Source of the DNA: Desulfovibrio sp. JC022
GTDB lineage: Bacteria; Desulfobacterota; Desulfovibrionia; Desulfovibrionales; Desulfovibrionaceae
Direction: 5' to 3'
NCBI RefSeq assembly: GCF_010470665.1
Contig: NZ_VOPZ01000011.1
Span: 67,528 to 131,527 of the forward strand
DNA length: 64,000 nt
Part shown: positions 16,662-26,011 of the stretch, piece by piece
Layout: each line of letters opens with the position of its first letter
How positions within the stretch are numbered: position 1 is the first letter of the stretch
Notes under the pieces: model-generated
What the model saw: only the letters and a program-made list of their open reading frames with translations
What the model was told of the DNA's origin: nothing
Databases searched by the model: none
Translations under genes and position numbers: made by a program

Positions 16662-17396
16662 ATGAGAGATATTGCCAAAATTTCTGATCCCCCGGAGGAT
16701 TTGCATATTTGTTTCGGCGGTGGGAATTTTCGCGCTGTTGGAAATAAGATGATTGGTTTTTGCCGGGATAAGCTTGATTTGCAGCCTGATGAAAAGGTGC
16801 TTGATATCGGTTGTGGAATTGGTCGATTGGCTTTTCCATTACTTGAATATCTTTCAGATGAAGGAGGATATGAAGGTTTTGATACCTTTCCTGTGGGCAT
16901 TAAATGGTGCACAGAGAATATAACACCCGAATTTCCTAATTTCCGTTTTCAACTGGTTGATATTTTTAACTCAACATACAACCCGTATGCGCAGACAAAA
17001 GCCGCGGATTTTGTTTTTCCCTACGAAGACGACAGTTTTGATCTGATCATGCTTAATTCCGTATTCACACATATGATGCCGGAAGACATCATGAACTACA
17101 TCAGGGAAATGGACCGGGTACTGACTGACAAAGGGCGTATTTTTGCGACTTTTTTTCTGGTTAATGATGAGTCCAATGCTTTGATGGATCAGGGAAAAAG
17201 TACGCATGACTTTTTCAAGTATGGTGTTTTCTACACCGCCGACCCTAAAGACCCCATGGACGCTGTTGGCTATGATGAAAAGTTTGCTTTGAATATGTTT
17301 GAGCAACGGGGTTTTAAGGTTAAGGAAATACTTTTCGGAGATTGGTGTGGGCGCAAGGCGATTAATCATCAGGATATATTGCTGGTTACCCGTTAG
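16662..17396 (+). CDS. SAM-dependent methyltransferase (class I)
   Basis: A 244-residue class I methyltransferase. Motif I is VLDIGCGIGRLAFPLLEY at about residues 46-63 (SAM-binding). The acidic motif II region, the FPYEDDSFDLIMLNSVFTH block and the EMDRVLTDKGRIFATFF strand follow in the usual order of the Methyltransf_11/25 type. The substrate is not evident. It is 10 bases after the DsbA-like gene and ends at a bidirectional terminator, so it probably shares that transcript. No strong ribosome site is visible, compatible with coupling. Confidence 0.82.
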   Translation: MRDIAKISDPPEDLHICFGGGNFRAVGNKMIGFCRDKLDLQPDEKVLDIGCGIGRLAFPLLEYLSDEGGYEGFDTFPVGIKWCTENITPEFPNFRFQLVDIFNSTYNPYAQTKAADFVFPYEDDSFDLIMLNSVFTHMMPEDIMNYIREMDRVLTDKGRIFATFFLVNDESNALMDQGKSTHDFFKYGVFYTADPKDPMDAVGYDEKFALNMFEQRGFKVKEILFGDWCGRKAINHQDILLVTR

Positions 17397-17419
17397 ATCT
17401 TAATGATTTTGAGAAAAAT

Positions 17420-17460
17420 AAAGCTGGAGTTTACGTCTTTAACGTAAGCTCCAGCTTTTT
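17420..17460. terminator. Bidirectional terminator between methyltransferase gene and galE
   Basis: AAGCTGGAG and CTCCAGCTT flank a second TTACGT/ACGTAA pairing, giving a long stem with a T run on the plus strand and an A-rich left side that can serve the leftward galE transcript. Confidence 0.85.
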
Positions 17461-17482
17461 TGATTTAAACCAATTGAGTTTG

Positions 17483-18469
17483 TTAGAAAGCAGGGTTCTT
17501 GTGCCAGCGGTATGCTGTTTCTATGATCTCACGCAGGTCAGCGTATTGCGGGGTCCATTTTAGTTGTTCTGCTGCTTTTGAACTGTCCGCCACCAGTCTG
17601 GGGGAATCTCCGGCTCTTGCTGGTTCGTAGTCGAATTCAATTTTCCGCCCGATAACTTCGCTGGAAGATTTGATCACATCAAGAATGCTGAATCCTTTGC
17701 CGTTTCCAAGATTGAAAGAGTGTGCGCCTTTGCTGTTGTTCATATACTCTATAGCTTTGAGATGGGCATCACAGAGGTCCAGTATGTGGATATAGTCGCG
17801 GACGCAGGTTCCGTCCGGGGTCGGGTAGTCGCTGCCGAAAATTTTCAGTCTGCGGCCCTCGTCAATGCTGCTTAGTAGGATGTTGGGGATGAGGTGTGTT
17901 TCCGGTGAATGCGCTTCGCCGATAGTGCTGTCCGGGTGAGCTCCGGCGGCATTGAAATATCTGAAGCAAACCGAATCCAGCCCATAGGCAACTGCGTAAT
18001 CCTGTAAAATCTCTTCTACCTGAAGTTTTGTTCTACCATAGGGATTCAGCGGCTTGAGAGGGTGGTCCTCAGTGATCATTTCCATCACCGGTTCACCGTA
18101 AACCGCAGCTGTGGAAGAAAATACAAATTTATCTACGCCGTGTTTGCGCATGGCTTGCAGCAGATTGAGGGTTCCGGTTACGTTGTTATCGTAATACTCA
18201 AAGGGTTTTTCTACGGATTCGCTGACTACGATCAGTCCTGAAAAGTGAAAAACTGCATCATATGATCCTTCTGCAAACAGTTTTTCAAGGTCTGCGGGAT
18301 TACGCAGGTCTCCTTGGACGAATTTACCCCATTTAAGTGCCTGTGCGTGCCCGGTGGAGAGATTGTCAAATACAGTGACATCATGCCCGGCCTCGGCAAT
18401 CATTCTGGTCATGTGTGAGCCGATATATCCTGCACCGCCGCAGACGAGCAGGGAAAGTTTATTGCTCAT
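17483..18469 (-). CDS. galE: UDP-glucose 4-epimerase
   Basis: A 328-residue short-chain dehydrogenase-type epimerase interconverting UDP-glucose and UDP-galactose for surface polysaccharides. The NAD-binding GGAGYIGSHM motif is at residues 11-20, FSSTAAVYGEP supplies the catalytic Ser/Thr, and YGRTKLQVE holds the catalytic Tyr-x-x-x-Lys. NAAGAHPDSTIGEAH and GDGTCVRDYIH-like text (PDGTCVRDYIHILDLCDAH) are typical of GalE. A good ribosome site (GGAG, 7 bases) supports the start. It is a single gene, ending at the shared terminator. Confidence 0.93.
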   Translation of the reverse strand: MSNKLSLLVCGGAGYIGSHMTRMIAEAGHDVTVFDNLSTGHAQALKWGKFVQGDLRNPADLEKLFAEGSYDAVFHFSGLIVVSESVEKPFEYYDNNVTGTLNLLQAMRKHGVDKFVFSSTAAVYGEPVMEMITEDHPLKPLNPYGRTKLQVEEILQDYAVAYGLDSVCFRYFNAAGAHPDSTIGEAHSPETHLIPNILLSSIDEGRRLKIFGSDYPTPDGTCVRDYIHILDLCDAHLKAIEYMNNSKGAHSFNLGNGKGFSILDVIKSSSEVIGRKIEFDYEPARAGDSPRLVADSSKAAEQLKWTPQYADLREIIETAYRWHKNPAF

Positions 18470-18687
18470 TTTTGTGCTCCGGTTGTAGTGAGTAAATTTG
18501 TTATCAAAGAGGAGGATTATTTATCAAAAAAAATGATTTGTCGAGGGGAGCCGTTGATTCATGTTGTTATGGCGGACGGTATAATCTATTTAGCTTGTAA
18601 CTGATTGAGTGTTGTTGGATCTTATAGATATCTGTTATGATGTAATATCAAGAACTATTTTTTTGACCGCTAACCGAGGATAATAAT

Positions 18688-20244
18688 TTGCGGAAAACAA
18701 TCATATGCATGACTCTGCTTCTGTTTGTCGCGCTATGCGGCATGGCGTCTGCGGCATCTGAAAGGGTAGTTTTCTATCCTTCCGGGGCTGATTTCAGCAG
18801 CAAGGTTAAAACTGACATCAAACAGGATGTCAATGGCGATTACGTTGCGTTCACCCTTACAGGGCAGGCTGTTCCGGATACGTTTACTATCGCATCCTTA
18901 ACCAAAGGGGTGGCCATTAATGATGTTTCGTGGAGCCGGAGTGATTTGTCACGTTCTCCCGCTGCAATTGAACTGGGTAAAAAAATTGATCAGCTGAAGT
19001 TCAAGCGCAACGCTGTTATTTCGCAGAAACAGGCAGTAGACGGCGGAATCGCATTTTGGAAGGAAAGGGGCAAGGAACAGCAGATTAAACCATCTGATCT
19101 GGGAAATATCGCAGGGCAGGTGGTCAGCAATCTTTCCAAGCTTTATACGGAATCAGCGAAACTCAAGGTTAAGATTGATGAATTGCAGGAACTCATTAAC
19201 GACTTGATACGACAGTTGAAGGAAATGTCAGGCGGCGGCAAGCTGATTTGGAATGTAAAAGTTTCTGTAGTTTCCAAAGGTGCCAAGAGTGCTGATTTCA
19301 AAGTAGGTTACATGCTGCGCAATTGCGGGTGGACTCCAAAGTACAAGCTCGATGCATTTCCCGGTTCCGGAAAGGTTGAATTTACCTTTGAAGCTGAAAT
19401 ATATCAGGGTAGCGGCATGGACTTTAAAAAATGTGATGTAGCCCTTGCAACGGTAAAAAAACGTTCCAGAATATCCCCTCCACAACTTGGAATCTGGATA
19501 ATTGAACCACGCCCTGAGCCGGAACCGGTAGTGGCTCGCTATGCCATGGATGAAATGAATATGGCAATGGAGTCAGCTCCCATGGCTAAAAGCGCAGGGA
19601 GCGGTATGTCTTTTAAACGGGCCCCTAAGCGGGTTAGCAAGGCAACTTATTCATTGTGGGAGATGGGTAGAAAATCCATTCCTGCGGGTAGTACCAGAAA
19701 ATATGCGGTGGAGAGTGAGACTTGGAAGTCTGAATTCTCATTTATAGCCCGTCCTTCCCTTACGCCGGATGTTTTTGTTTCCTCTAAGACTATTCTTGCA
19801 GAAGCCAAGGATTATCCAGCTGGAATAGCCCTTATGTTCATGGAAGGAACCATGATCGGGAAGAAACGTTTTTCTTTTTCCGGCAAGGAGAAGAAGCTGT
19901 TTTTCGGCTCTGATCCGATGCTTAAGGCTGAACGTAAAACTGTAGAGAAAAAATCGGGCGAGCAGAGCATGTTCGGTTCCAAGCAGACTTACAACTGGAA
20001 ATATAAACTTGAGCTTGAGAATAGCAGAAAATCCCCAATTAAGGTGCTGGTACAGGAACCATCCCCTATTTCCGGTGATAAGCGAATCAAACTTGAGGTT
20101 ACAACTAAGCCCAAAGCTGAGATTAAAGATGATAATTTTGAGTGGCTGGTTGAAGTTCCGGCTGCTGGAAAATACTCGGTAAATTATGCCGTGGAAATGA
20201 AAGCTCCGGATGATATGGAAATTGATCTTGGGATCGGAAAGTAA
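18688..20244 (+). CDS. DUF4139/MuiA-like exported protein
   Basis: A 518-residue exported protein of the mucoidy-inhibitor A type. I take TTG at 18688 as the start: GAGGA lies 7 bases upstream and it gives a full signal peptide (MRKTIICMTLLLFVALCGMASA). The N-terminal DUF4140-like part (VVFYPSGADFSSKV) is followed by a coiled coil around residues 95-180, and the C-terminal beta-rich DUF4139 part contains LIWNVKVSVVSKGAKSADFK and a YSLWEMGRKSIPAGSTRKY block. A methionine-rich linker (AMDEMNMAMESAPM) sits at about 288-301. The biochemical role of the family is not settled. A terminator follows. Confidence 0.82.
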   Translation: MRKTIICMTLLLFVALCGMASAASERVVFYPSGADFSSKVKTDIKQDVNGDYVAFTLTGQAVPDTFTIASLTKGVAINDVSWSRSDLSRSPAAIELGKKIDQLKFKRNAVISQKQAVDGGIAFWKERGKEQQIKPSDLGNIAGQVVSNLSKLYTESAKLKVKIDELQELINDLIRQLKEMSGGGKLIWNVKVSVVSKGAKSADFKVGYMLRNCGWTPKYKLDAFPGSGKVEFTFEAEIYQGSGMDFKKCDVALATVKKRSRISPPQLGIWIIEPRPEPEPVVARYAMDEMNMAMESAPMAKSAGSGMSFKRAPKRVSKATYSLWEMGRKSIPAGSTRKYAVESETWKSEFSFIARPSLTPDVFVSSKTILAEAKDYPAGIALMFMEGTMIGKKRFSFSGKEKKLFFGSDPMLKAERKTVEKKSGEQSMFGSKQTYNWKYKLELENSRKSPIKVLVQEPSPISGDKRIKLEVTTKPKAEIKDDNFEWLVEVPAAGKYSVNYAVEMKAPDDMEIDLGIGK

Positions 20245-20273
20245 GGAAAATAAGTAGATTAAGTATGAAATAC

Positions 20274-20307
20274 AAAAAGGCCCGCCATTTGGCGGGCCTT
20301 AGTTTTT
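20274..20307. terminator. Bidirectional terminator
   Basis: AAGGCCCGCC and GGCGGGCCTT form a perfect 10-base stem with an ATTT loop, with A runs on the left and T residues on the right. It serves the MuiA-like gene and the opposing small gene. Confidence 0.9.
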
Positions 20308-20521
20308 AAGGATCCAGAGTTTTCATTGATGATCTGAGCTGTAATTCCTGAAGGATCAGTCTTTCATACTCCGGGCTGTATTGAATATCTTCTTGATTAT
20401 CCTGTTCGAGCATCTTGGCCAGAAACTGTGTTTCTTCCCAGAAGTCTAGCAGTTCTTCGTTTGCTAATGATTTAATTTGGTCTTCCAATGTAATATTTTC
20501 TGTCGGGGAAAACTGAGCCAT
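20306..20521 (-). CDS. Small hypothetical protein
   Basis: A 71-residue acidic, helical protein with no recognised domain. Features visible are a central EELLDFWEETQFLAKMLEQ helix and EYERLILQELQLRSSM near the end. AGGAGG lies about 11 bases upstream of the ATG, slightly far but usable. It sits between a bidirectional terminator and the AT-rich gap before cheW. Small acidic helical proteins like this are common in Desulfovibrio genomes; no function is claimed. Confidence 0.62.
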   Translation of the reverse strand: MAQFSPTENITLEDQIKSLANEELLDFWEETQFLAKMLEQDNQEDIQYSPEYERLILQELQLRSSMKTLDP

Positions 20522-20767
20522 GCGAGTTCATACCCTCCTGAGCTTCGCTTTTTGCTATCCAGTATCTCTGATAGTCATTAATATGCCACTAGTCAATTTC
20601 TGTGCTAAGAAAAAGGTGTAATTGTTTTATAATTTCAGGATTAGCTTGCAAATATTTCAGATGAATAATAATATAAAATTAAATTAGACTTTTGAAATTT
20701 TTAGAAATTAAAAAATTGATCAAATTACTTGGTCATCCACTGTAAAAAAGTAACAGGGGGGACAAAT

Positions 20768-21247
20768 ATGGAAGAAGGTAAGAAGATTGCGCTTGACGCG
20801 GAATTGATTCAGCTGGTTACCTTCAGTATCGGTGAAGAGGAATTTGGTGTTGATATTCTCAAGGTTCAAGAAATCATCCGAACCATGGAAATTACCAAAG
20901 TTCCCAGAGCACCGCAATTCGTCGAAGGTGTAATCAACCTTCGGGGAAAGGTTATTCCCATCATAGATCTCAGAAGCAAATTCGGCCTGCAATTTCGTGA
21001 ACACGATCAGCATACCAGAATTATTGTAATCGAAATTAACGATATGATAGTAGGTTTTGTTGTGGACTCCGTTTCCGAAGTCCTGCGAATTCCTGCATCT
21101 ACTGTTGAACCGCCGCCGCCTGTTGTCTCCGGTCTTGAATCTGAATACATCAGCGGAGTTGGTAAACTTGAAGATAGACTGCTTATCCTGCTCGATCTGA
21201 ACAGACTTCTGTCCAACGAAGAACAGGAACAGCTGGCACAAGTCTAG
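20768..21247 (+). CDS. cheW: Chemotaxis coupling protein CheW
   Basis: A 159-residue CheW that bridges chemoreceptors and the CheA kinase at the inner membrane. I place the start at 20768 (MEEGKKIALDAE) because a purine-rich site AGGGGGGA lies just upstream; a longer TTG-initiated frame exists but has no site. The SH3-like core is complete: GEEEFGVDILKVQEIIR, PRAPQFVEGVINLRGKVIPI and IDLRSKFGL, then GFVVDSVSEVLRI. No cheA, receptor or cheY adjoins it, so it is an orphan copy; cheR lies 30 kb away. Confidence 0.93.
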   Translation: MEEGKKIALDAELIQLVTFSIGEEEFGVDILKVQEIIRTMEITKVPRAPQFVEGVINLRGKVIPIIDLRSKFGLQFREHDQHTRIIVIEINDMIVGFVVDSVSEVLRIPASTVEPPPPVVSGLESEYISGVGKLEDRLLILLDLNRLLSNEEQEQLAQV

Positions 21248-21375
21248 CCGCTGTTGAAAAGGTTTGATTTCGAGATATCTTCGGGTGTTTTGAACTTCAA
21301 TCTTATAAGTGCTTTTGTCCGGTTTACTAAATAATTGTTTTAAAACTGGACAGCGGCATCATTTCTCTGCAAAAA

Positions 21376-21416
21376 AAAGTCGTCCTCTGCTTGAGCGGGG
21401 GACGACTTTAATTTTG
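21376..21416 (+). terminator. Terminator between cheW and mfd
   Basis: AAGTCGTCC at 21377-21385 pairs with GGACGACTT at 21400-21408, with further inner pairing, followed by a T-rich tract (TAATTTT). An A run on the left could also let it work leftwards. Confidence 0.8.
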
Positions 21417-21435
21417 ATAAATTTCTGGAGTTAGT

Positions 21436-24400
21436 TTGTCCTTACCAGCCCAGCTCTCCGCTTTTGCTTCCGGAAGCGGAGATAACTTACGTATTTTTAA
21501 AAGCGGCCATGGAACACAGGCTTTCACTGCTCACAACCTCCATTCACGGGGGGAGTCGGTCGTGCTTGTCGCTCCGGGGGCGCGCGAATATTCAGAACTC
21601 AAAGCTCTGCTGACTCTTTTCAGCCGCAATGAACTTGACCGCAAGGGAAAGATTGTTCCTTCATGGGAAAGGGATTGGGTTTTTCTACCGCCTTATCTGA
21701 GCAAGAATCCCGCTGCCTCGGATTGGGCTGAACGCTGGGCTGCTTTGCACGCACTTACCCGTGGCGGTAAACAGTCAGTGCTGATGACTGCTGACAATTT
21801 ACTACCCAAATGGCCGTCCCCGGATGTTCTGGAGAGCAACTATATCGTTCTTGCTAAAGGCGAGGAGATGGACCCTGAATTGCTCATGGAGCAGGCGGTG
21901 ACATGGGGATATACAAGAACAAAGCTTGTTTCCGGATACGGTGAAATGTCCATGCGCGGTGATATCCTTGATATTTACGCACCCGGATATGACCTGCCCA
22001 TACGCTTAGAATTTTTCGGGGATATTCTTGAAGAAATCCGTGTTTTTGATCCTTCTTCCCAGAGGTCAAAGGCTGATCTGGATGAAGTTACCCTGTTGCC
22101 CGTTGCTCCGGCAATGCTTACCGGGAATTACGTAGATGAGGCTGAAGCACTTTGGGCACAGCTGAAAAAAACAGGTGAAATTTCCTCGGAAGGGTATACC
22201 CGTCTGCTTGAAAAGGCCGGAAATGCTGACGGCATGATCTGGCCTGGACTTTTTTATCCTGAAGCTGTTGATCTAAAAGCTTTCTTTCCGCAAAAATCAG
22301 TTTATGTGCTTTCGTCCGCATCCAACCTGCGTTCAAAATTGCAGGATCAGGAATACGGCTGGAAAACATTTTTACATGATAAATCAGCCCATAACGGCTG
22401 CAAATGGCCTATGCATGTTATTTGTTGGAATGAGGAAAAAGCTCGTTCCACATGGCGTGAAGAACGGCAGATGGTTTTTGAAGACCTGGTTATCGGCAGA
22501 GAAAAGGATGGAATAGATCTTTCTGAACGGGGGCTTTCCGCATTTACTGATCTTTTTTGGAAGCCGGAACAGATTAAACGCCCTTGGGCAGCACTTGTTG
22601 CTGCTTTGAAAGAATGGAAAAGTGAACGTTTCCAGACTGTACTGAGCTTTCGGACCGAGCGTTCCCGTAAAAAATTTCTTTCCCTTATTGAGCCGGAGCA
22701 ACTAACCATTGCTACGGAGTATTCACCTTTGAACAAGGGAATCTATGCTCTTGTTTCGCCTCTTAGGCAAGGCATGGAGCTGGAGTGGAACCAGACGGTT
22801 ATTCTCGGTGAAGATGTAATTCAGCCGCAGGCCGCAAAGGGCACCCGCAGCCGTGATAAAGCCTTTGAAGGCATGACCAGCTACGAGGACCTGCTCCTTG
22901 AGGATCTGCTGGTTCACCGTGACTATGGTCTTTCTCGTTTTGGTGGTCTGCATCATATGAATATAGGGGACGTGGCTAACGATTATCTGCTTCTCTTTTT
23001 TGATTCCGAAGATAAACTCTATGTCCCGGTGGACCGTTTAAATCTGGTTCAGAAGTACAAGGGCCCTGAAGGCTCTTGCCCTATTCTGGATAAGCTGGGC
23101 GGGGCACGCTGGGCCAAGACTCGCGAAAAAGCCCGCAAAGCAATTGAAAAGATAGCCGGGGAACTGGTGGAAATGTATGCTTACCGTAAAATTGCCAAAG
23201 GTTACGCATACGGTCCGCTTGATGAAATGTATTGGGAATTTGAATCTACTTTCGGATTTGAAGAAACCCCGGATCAGGAAAAAGCCATTAAGGATGTTTT
23301 CCGCGATATGGAAAGCCCTGAGCCCATGGACCGCCTTGTTTGCGGTGATGTAGGTTTCGGTAAAACAGAGGTTGCTCTGCGTGCAGCCTTCAGGGCTGTG
23401 CTTGACGGCAAACAGGTGGTCCTGCTTTGTCCCACAACTGTTCTTGCAGAGCAGCATTATCAGACCTTTGTGCAGCGTATGGAAGGTTTTCCGGTAACAG
23501 TGGGCATGCTTAGTCGTTTTGTTACAAAATCTCGTCAGAAGCGGGTTTTGGAGGAAATGTCATCGGGGGGGCTTGATATTCTCATCGGAACCCACCGGGT
23601 TCTCTCCAAGGATGTAGAAGCTCCTAATCTCGGCCTGCTTATCCTTGATGAAGAGCAGCGTTTCGGTGTGCGCCATAAGGAACGGCTTAAGGAAATGCGT
23701 AAGAATATCGACGCCTTGACCTTGACGGCAACTCCCATCCCTCGAACCTTGCAGCTTTCTCTTTCCGGGGTGCGCAGCCTGAGCACCATTGAAACTCCTC
23801 CCGTGGATCGCAAGCCTGTTGAAACAGCACTTATTGAGCGTGATGAAGCCATGCTGGCTTCCATAGTGGCCCGCGAACTTGAACGCGGGGGGCAGATTTT
23901 CTGGGTCCATAACCGGGTTCAGGGTCTTGAGCGGGTGGTTGAGTATGTTAAGAAACTCGCCCCTGAAGCTTCGGTGGGTATGGCTCACGGTCAGATGACT
24001 GAAAAAAATCTTGAAGAAACGATTCATAAATTCTGGCACAAGGAACTGGATATTCTGGTTGCCACAGCCATTATTGAATCCGGGCTTGATTTCCCTAATG
24101 CCAACACCCTGATTGTGGATCAGGCCCAGATGTTCGGCCTTGGGCAGCTTTACCAGCTTCGCGGCAGGGTGGGGCGCAGCACCCGTCAGGCATATGCATA
24201 TTTTGCTGTATCATCACTGGACTCTCTTTCTGAAAAAGCTAAACGCAGGATGCAGATTATTTTGCAGCTTGATTACCTTGGAGCAGGTTTTAAGGTAGCC
24301 ATGGAAGATTTGCGTTTGCGCGGAGCAGGCAACATACTCGGTGAAGTCCAGTCCGGTCAGATGGCTAAGGTTGGACTTGATCTGTTTCTTGAAATGCTGG

Positions 24401-24885
24401 ACGAAGAAGTTCGCAGGATTAAAGGCGATGATTCTACGACAGTTAGTGACCCTGAGATGAATTTTGTATTTAAAGCCCATTTGCCGGAAGATTTTGTTCC
24501 TGATGCAAGAGAGCGGCTGAGGTACTACCGCGCTCTTTCTTCAGCAGACAGCGAGGCTGGAATTGAAGAGCTCGCCGCCGAGATCAAAGACCGCTTTGGA
24601 CATTTTCCGGATGAGGTTGAGAATTTCATAGCTGTACTTTACCTTAAGCGGACTCTGGCCCGTCTCGGTGTTGTACGGGCTGATTTGTTTCCCACTCGGG
24701 TTATCCTAACCTGGTTGGAAAACAATAACCCGGTAGATCCGGCAAAACTTATCGCCTGGATCGGTGAGCAGGGTGAGAAGGCTAAGCTCAAGCCACCTGC
24801 TGCCCTTGAGGTACGACTTGACCAGAATGTTTCTATTTCACAAGGCCTTGATTCTGTTTGCAAAAAACTTGAACCGCTACTTTAA
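21436..24885 (+). CDS. mfd: Transcription-repair coupling factor
   Basis: A 1149-residue ATP-dependent DNA translocase that removes stalled RNA polymerase and recruits UvrA. The start is TTG at 21436 with CTGGAG five bases upstream. The N-terminal third is the degenerate UvrB-like part. The RNA-polymerase-interaction domain follows (LLEDLLVHRDYGLSRFGGL). The RecG-like motor shows Walker A GDVGFGKTEVALRAAF, the DEEQ box (LLILDEEQRFGVRHKERL) and TATPIPRTLQLSLSGVR, then the translocation motif RLRGAGNILGEVQSGQM. The C-terminal TRCF domain closes the protein. Length and order match the family. The SurA-like lipoprotein gene follows after 33 bases. Confidence 0.95.
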   Translation: MSLPAQLSAFASGSGDNLRIFKSGHGTQAFTAHNLHSRGESVVLVAPGAREYSELKALLTLFSRNELDRKGKIVPSWERDWVFLPPYLSKNPAASDWAERWAALHALTRGGKQSVLMTADNLLPKWPSPDVLESNYIVLAKGEEMDPELLMEQAVTWGYTRTKLVSGYGEMSMRGDILDIYAPGYDLPIRLEFFGDILEEIRVFDPSSQRSKADLDEVTLLPVAPAMLTGNYVDEAEALWAQLKKTGEISSEGYTRLLEKAGNADGMIWPGLFYPEAVDLKAFFPQKSVYVLSSASNLRSKLQDQEYGWKTFLHDKSAHNGCKWPMHVICWNEEKARSTWREERQMVFEDLVIGREKDGIDLSERGLSAFTDLFWKPEQIKRPWAALVAALKEWKSERFQTVLSFRTERSRKKFLSLIEPEQLTIATEYSPLNKGIYALVSPLRQGMELEWNQTVILGEDVIQPQAAKGTRSRDKAFEGMTSYEDLLLEDLLVHRDYGLSRFGGLHHMNIGDVANDYLLLFFDSEDKLYVPVDRLNLVQKYKGPEGSCPILDKLGGARWAKTREKARKAIEKIAGELVEMYAYRKIAKGYAYGPLDEMYWEFESTFGFEETPDQEKAIKDVFRDMESPEPMDRLVCGDVGFGKTEVALRAAFRAVLDGKQVVLLCPTTVLAEQHYQTFVQRMEGFPVTVGMLSRFVTKSRQKRVLEEMSSGGLDILIGTHRVLSKDVEAPNLGLLILDEEQRFGVRHKERLKEMRKNIDALTLTATPIPRTLQLSLSGVRSLSTIETPPVDRKPVETALIERDEAMLASIVARELERGGQIFWVHNRVQGLERVVEYVKKLAPEASVGMAHGQMTEKNLEETIHKFWHKELDILVATAIIESGLDFPNANTLIVDQAQMFGLGQLYQLRGRVGRSTRQAYAYFAVSSLDSLSEKAKRRMQIILQLDYLGAGFKVAMEDLRLRGAGNILGEVQSGQMAKVGLDLFLEMLDEEVRRIKGDDSTTVSDPEMNFVFKAHLPEDFVPDARERLRYYRALSSADSEAGIEELAAEIKDRFGHFPDEVENFIAVLYLKRTLARLGVVRADLFPTRVILTWLENNNPVDPAKLIAWIGEQGEKAKLKPPAALEVRLDQNVSISQGLDSVCKKLEPLL

Positions 24886-24918
24886 CTTTACCGTAATACG
24901 GTTTATTAGGAAGCTGAT

Positions 24919-25881
24919 ATGAAAAGAATACTGATCGGTATCCTGCTGGCTTGTTTTCTCATCGGGGGATGCCAGAATAAAAGCGAAGAACCGGGAATTA
25001 TCGCACGGGTAAACGGAAAACCAATTTACCTGAGCCAGCTCGATTATAAATATGATCTTACCCATGAAGGTAGCAGCGGCTTTGTTCCTTCTGTGGCGCA
25101 GGTCCGGGGTGAATACGGTCAGATTCTCGGAGACCTCATTGTTCAAGAATTGGTATCGCAAGAACTGGAGCAGCGTGAAATTCCTGTTTCCGACAAGGAA
25201 ATGAAGGAAGCTGAAGATGAAGTCCGCTCTGATTATCCTGATGATTCTTTTGAACAGATTCTAATTGAAGAATACATTGATATTAATTCATGGCGTTCCC
25301 AGCTTAAATACCAGCTGGCTATGGATAAATTTTACCGCGATATTCTGCGTCCTGAAATCAAGATTGATTACAAGGAAGCGGAGAAATATTACCGGACCCA
25401 TCTTTCTGATTTTTATATGCCTGCCGGATACCGTTTTATTATGGTTAAGGGTATGGGCAAAGATCTGGTACTTAAAGGAGTTGAACTTTACCGCGAAGGG
25501 CTGAGTCCTGCGGCAATATCCGCTAAATTACGCAAGGTTTCAGTACGTGAAATCTGGATTAGAAGCGGGCAGATTCCTGCGGCATGGAAAACTTTTGTGG
25601 AGGATCTTGAGCCGGGTAAGGCTTCCCCTGTAATTACTCAGAAAAAAGAAGTTTTCTGCCTGATTCTCAAGGAAAAAAAAGAAGCGACACTGCTTACTCC
25701 GTTGCAGGCTTACCCCATGGTTGAAAAAGTTTTGCTGGAAAAGAAACTTGAGGAAAAATTTGAAGCATGGCTCAAAAACAAAATGGCGACTTCGAATATC
25801 AAAATCAGCAAGAATCTGATGCCGGAATTAGAAAACACTGTGCCGGAGGTTGAGTCTCCAGAGACAGCAAAAGCTGAATAG
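24919..25881 (+). CDS. SurA-like lipoprotein (degenerate parvulin)
   Basis: A 320-residue periplasmic lipoprotein (lipobox LIGGC). It has a SurA_N/PrsA-type chaperone core (RVNGKPIYLSQLDYKY, LIVQELVSQELEQREIPVS), and a middle region where a parvulin isomerase domain would sit; that domain lacks the usual glycine-rich GGDLG motif, so isomerase activity is doubtful. Probably an outer-membrane-protein or lipoprotein folding factor. The next gene encodes an intact SurA-type protein, so the two may divide the work. Confidence 0.8.
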   Translation: MKRILIGILLACFLIGGCQNKSEEPGIIARVNGKPIYLSQLDYKYDLTHEGSSGFVPSVAQVRGEYGQILGDLIVQELVSQELEQREIPVSDKEMKEAEDEVRSDYPDDSFEQILIEEYIDINSWRSQLKYQLAMDKFYRDILRPEIKIDYKEAEKYYRTHLSDFYMPAGYRFIMVKGMGKDLVLKGVELYREGLSPAAISAKLRKVSVREIWIRSGQIPAAWKTFVEDLEPGKASPVITQKKEVFCLILKEKKEATLLTPLQAYPMVEKVLLEKKLEEKFEAWLKNKMATSNIKISKNLMPELENTVPEVESPETAKAE

Positions 25882-25930
25882 TTGCATAGTTTAATGAAAG
25901 AGTTTAGTTAGTCATAGGAATTAGCTAAGT

Positions 25931-25953
25931 AGCGGCCGTTTTGCGGCTGTTTT
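25931..25953 (+). terminator. Possible terminator between the two SurA-type genes
   Basis: AGCGGCCG and CGGCTGTT form an 8-base stem with two G-T pairs around a 5-base loop, followed by a short T run. It is weaker than the other terminators in the window. Confidence 0.45.
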
Positions 25954-25969
25954 GATAAATCTGACGATC

Positions 25970-25991
25970 AAACCGGACTTGAGTCCGGTTT
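25970..25991 (+). promoter_or_regulatory. Hairpin just upstream of the surA-type ribosome site
   Basis: AAACCGGAC and GTCCGGTTT form a perfect 9-base stem with a TTGA loop, ending 8 bases before the AGGAG of the next gene. It has no T run, so I read it as a 5' leader structure that could affect mRNA stability or translation, not as a second terminator. Confidence 0.45.
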
Positions 25992-26011
25992 CTATATTCA
26001 GGAGAATTGAA

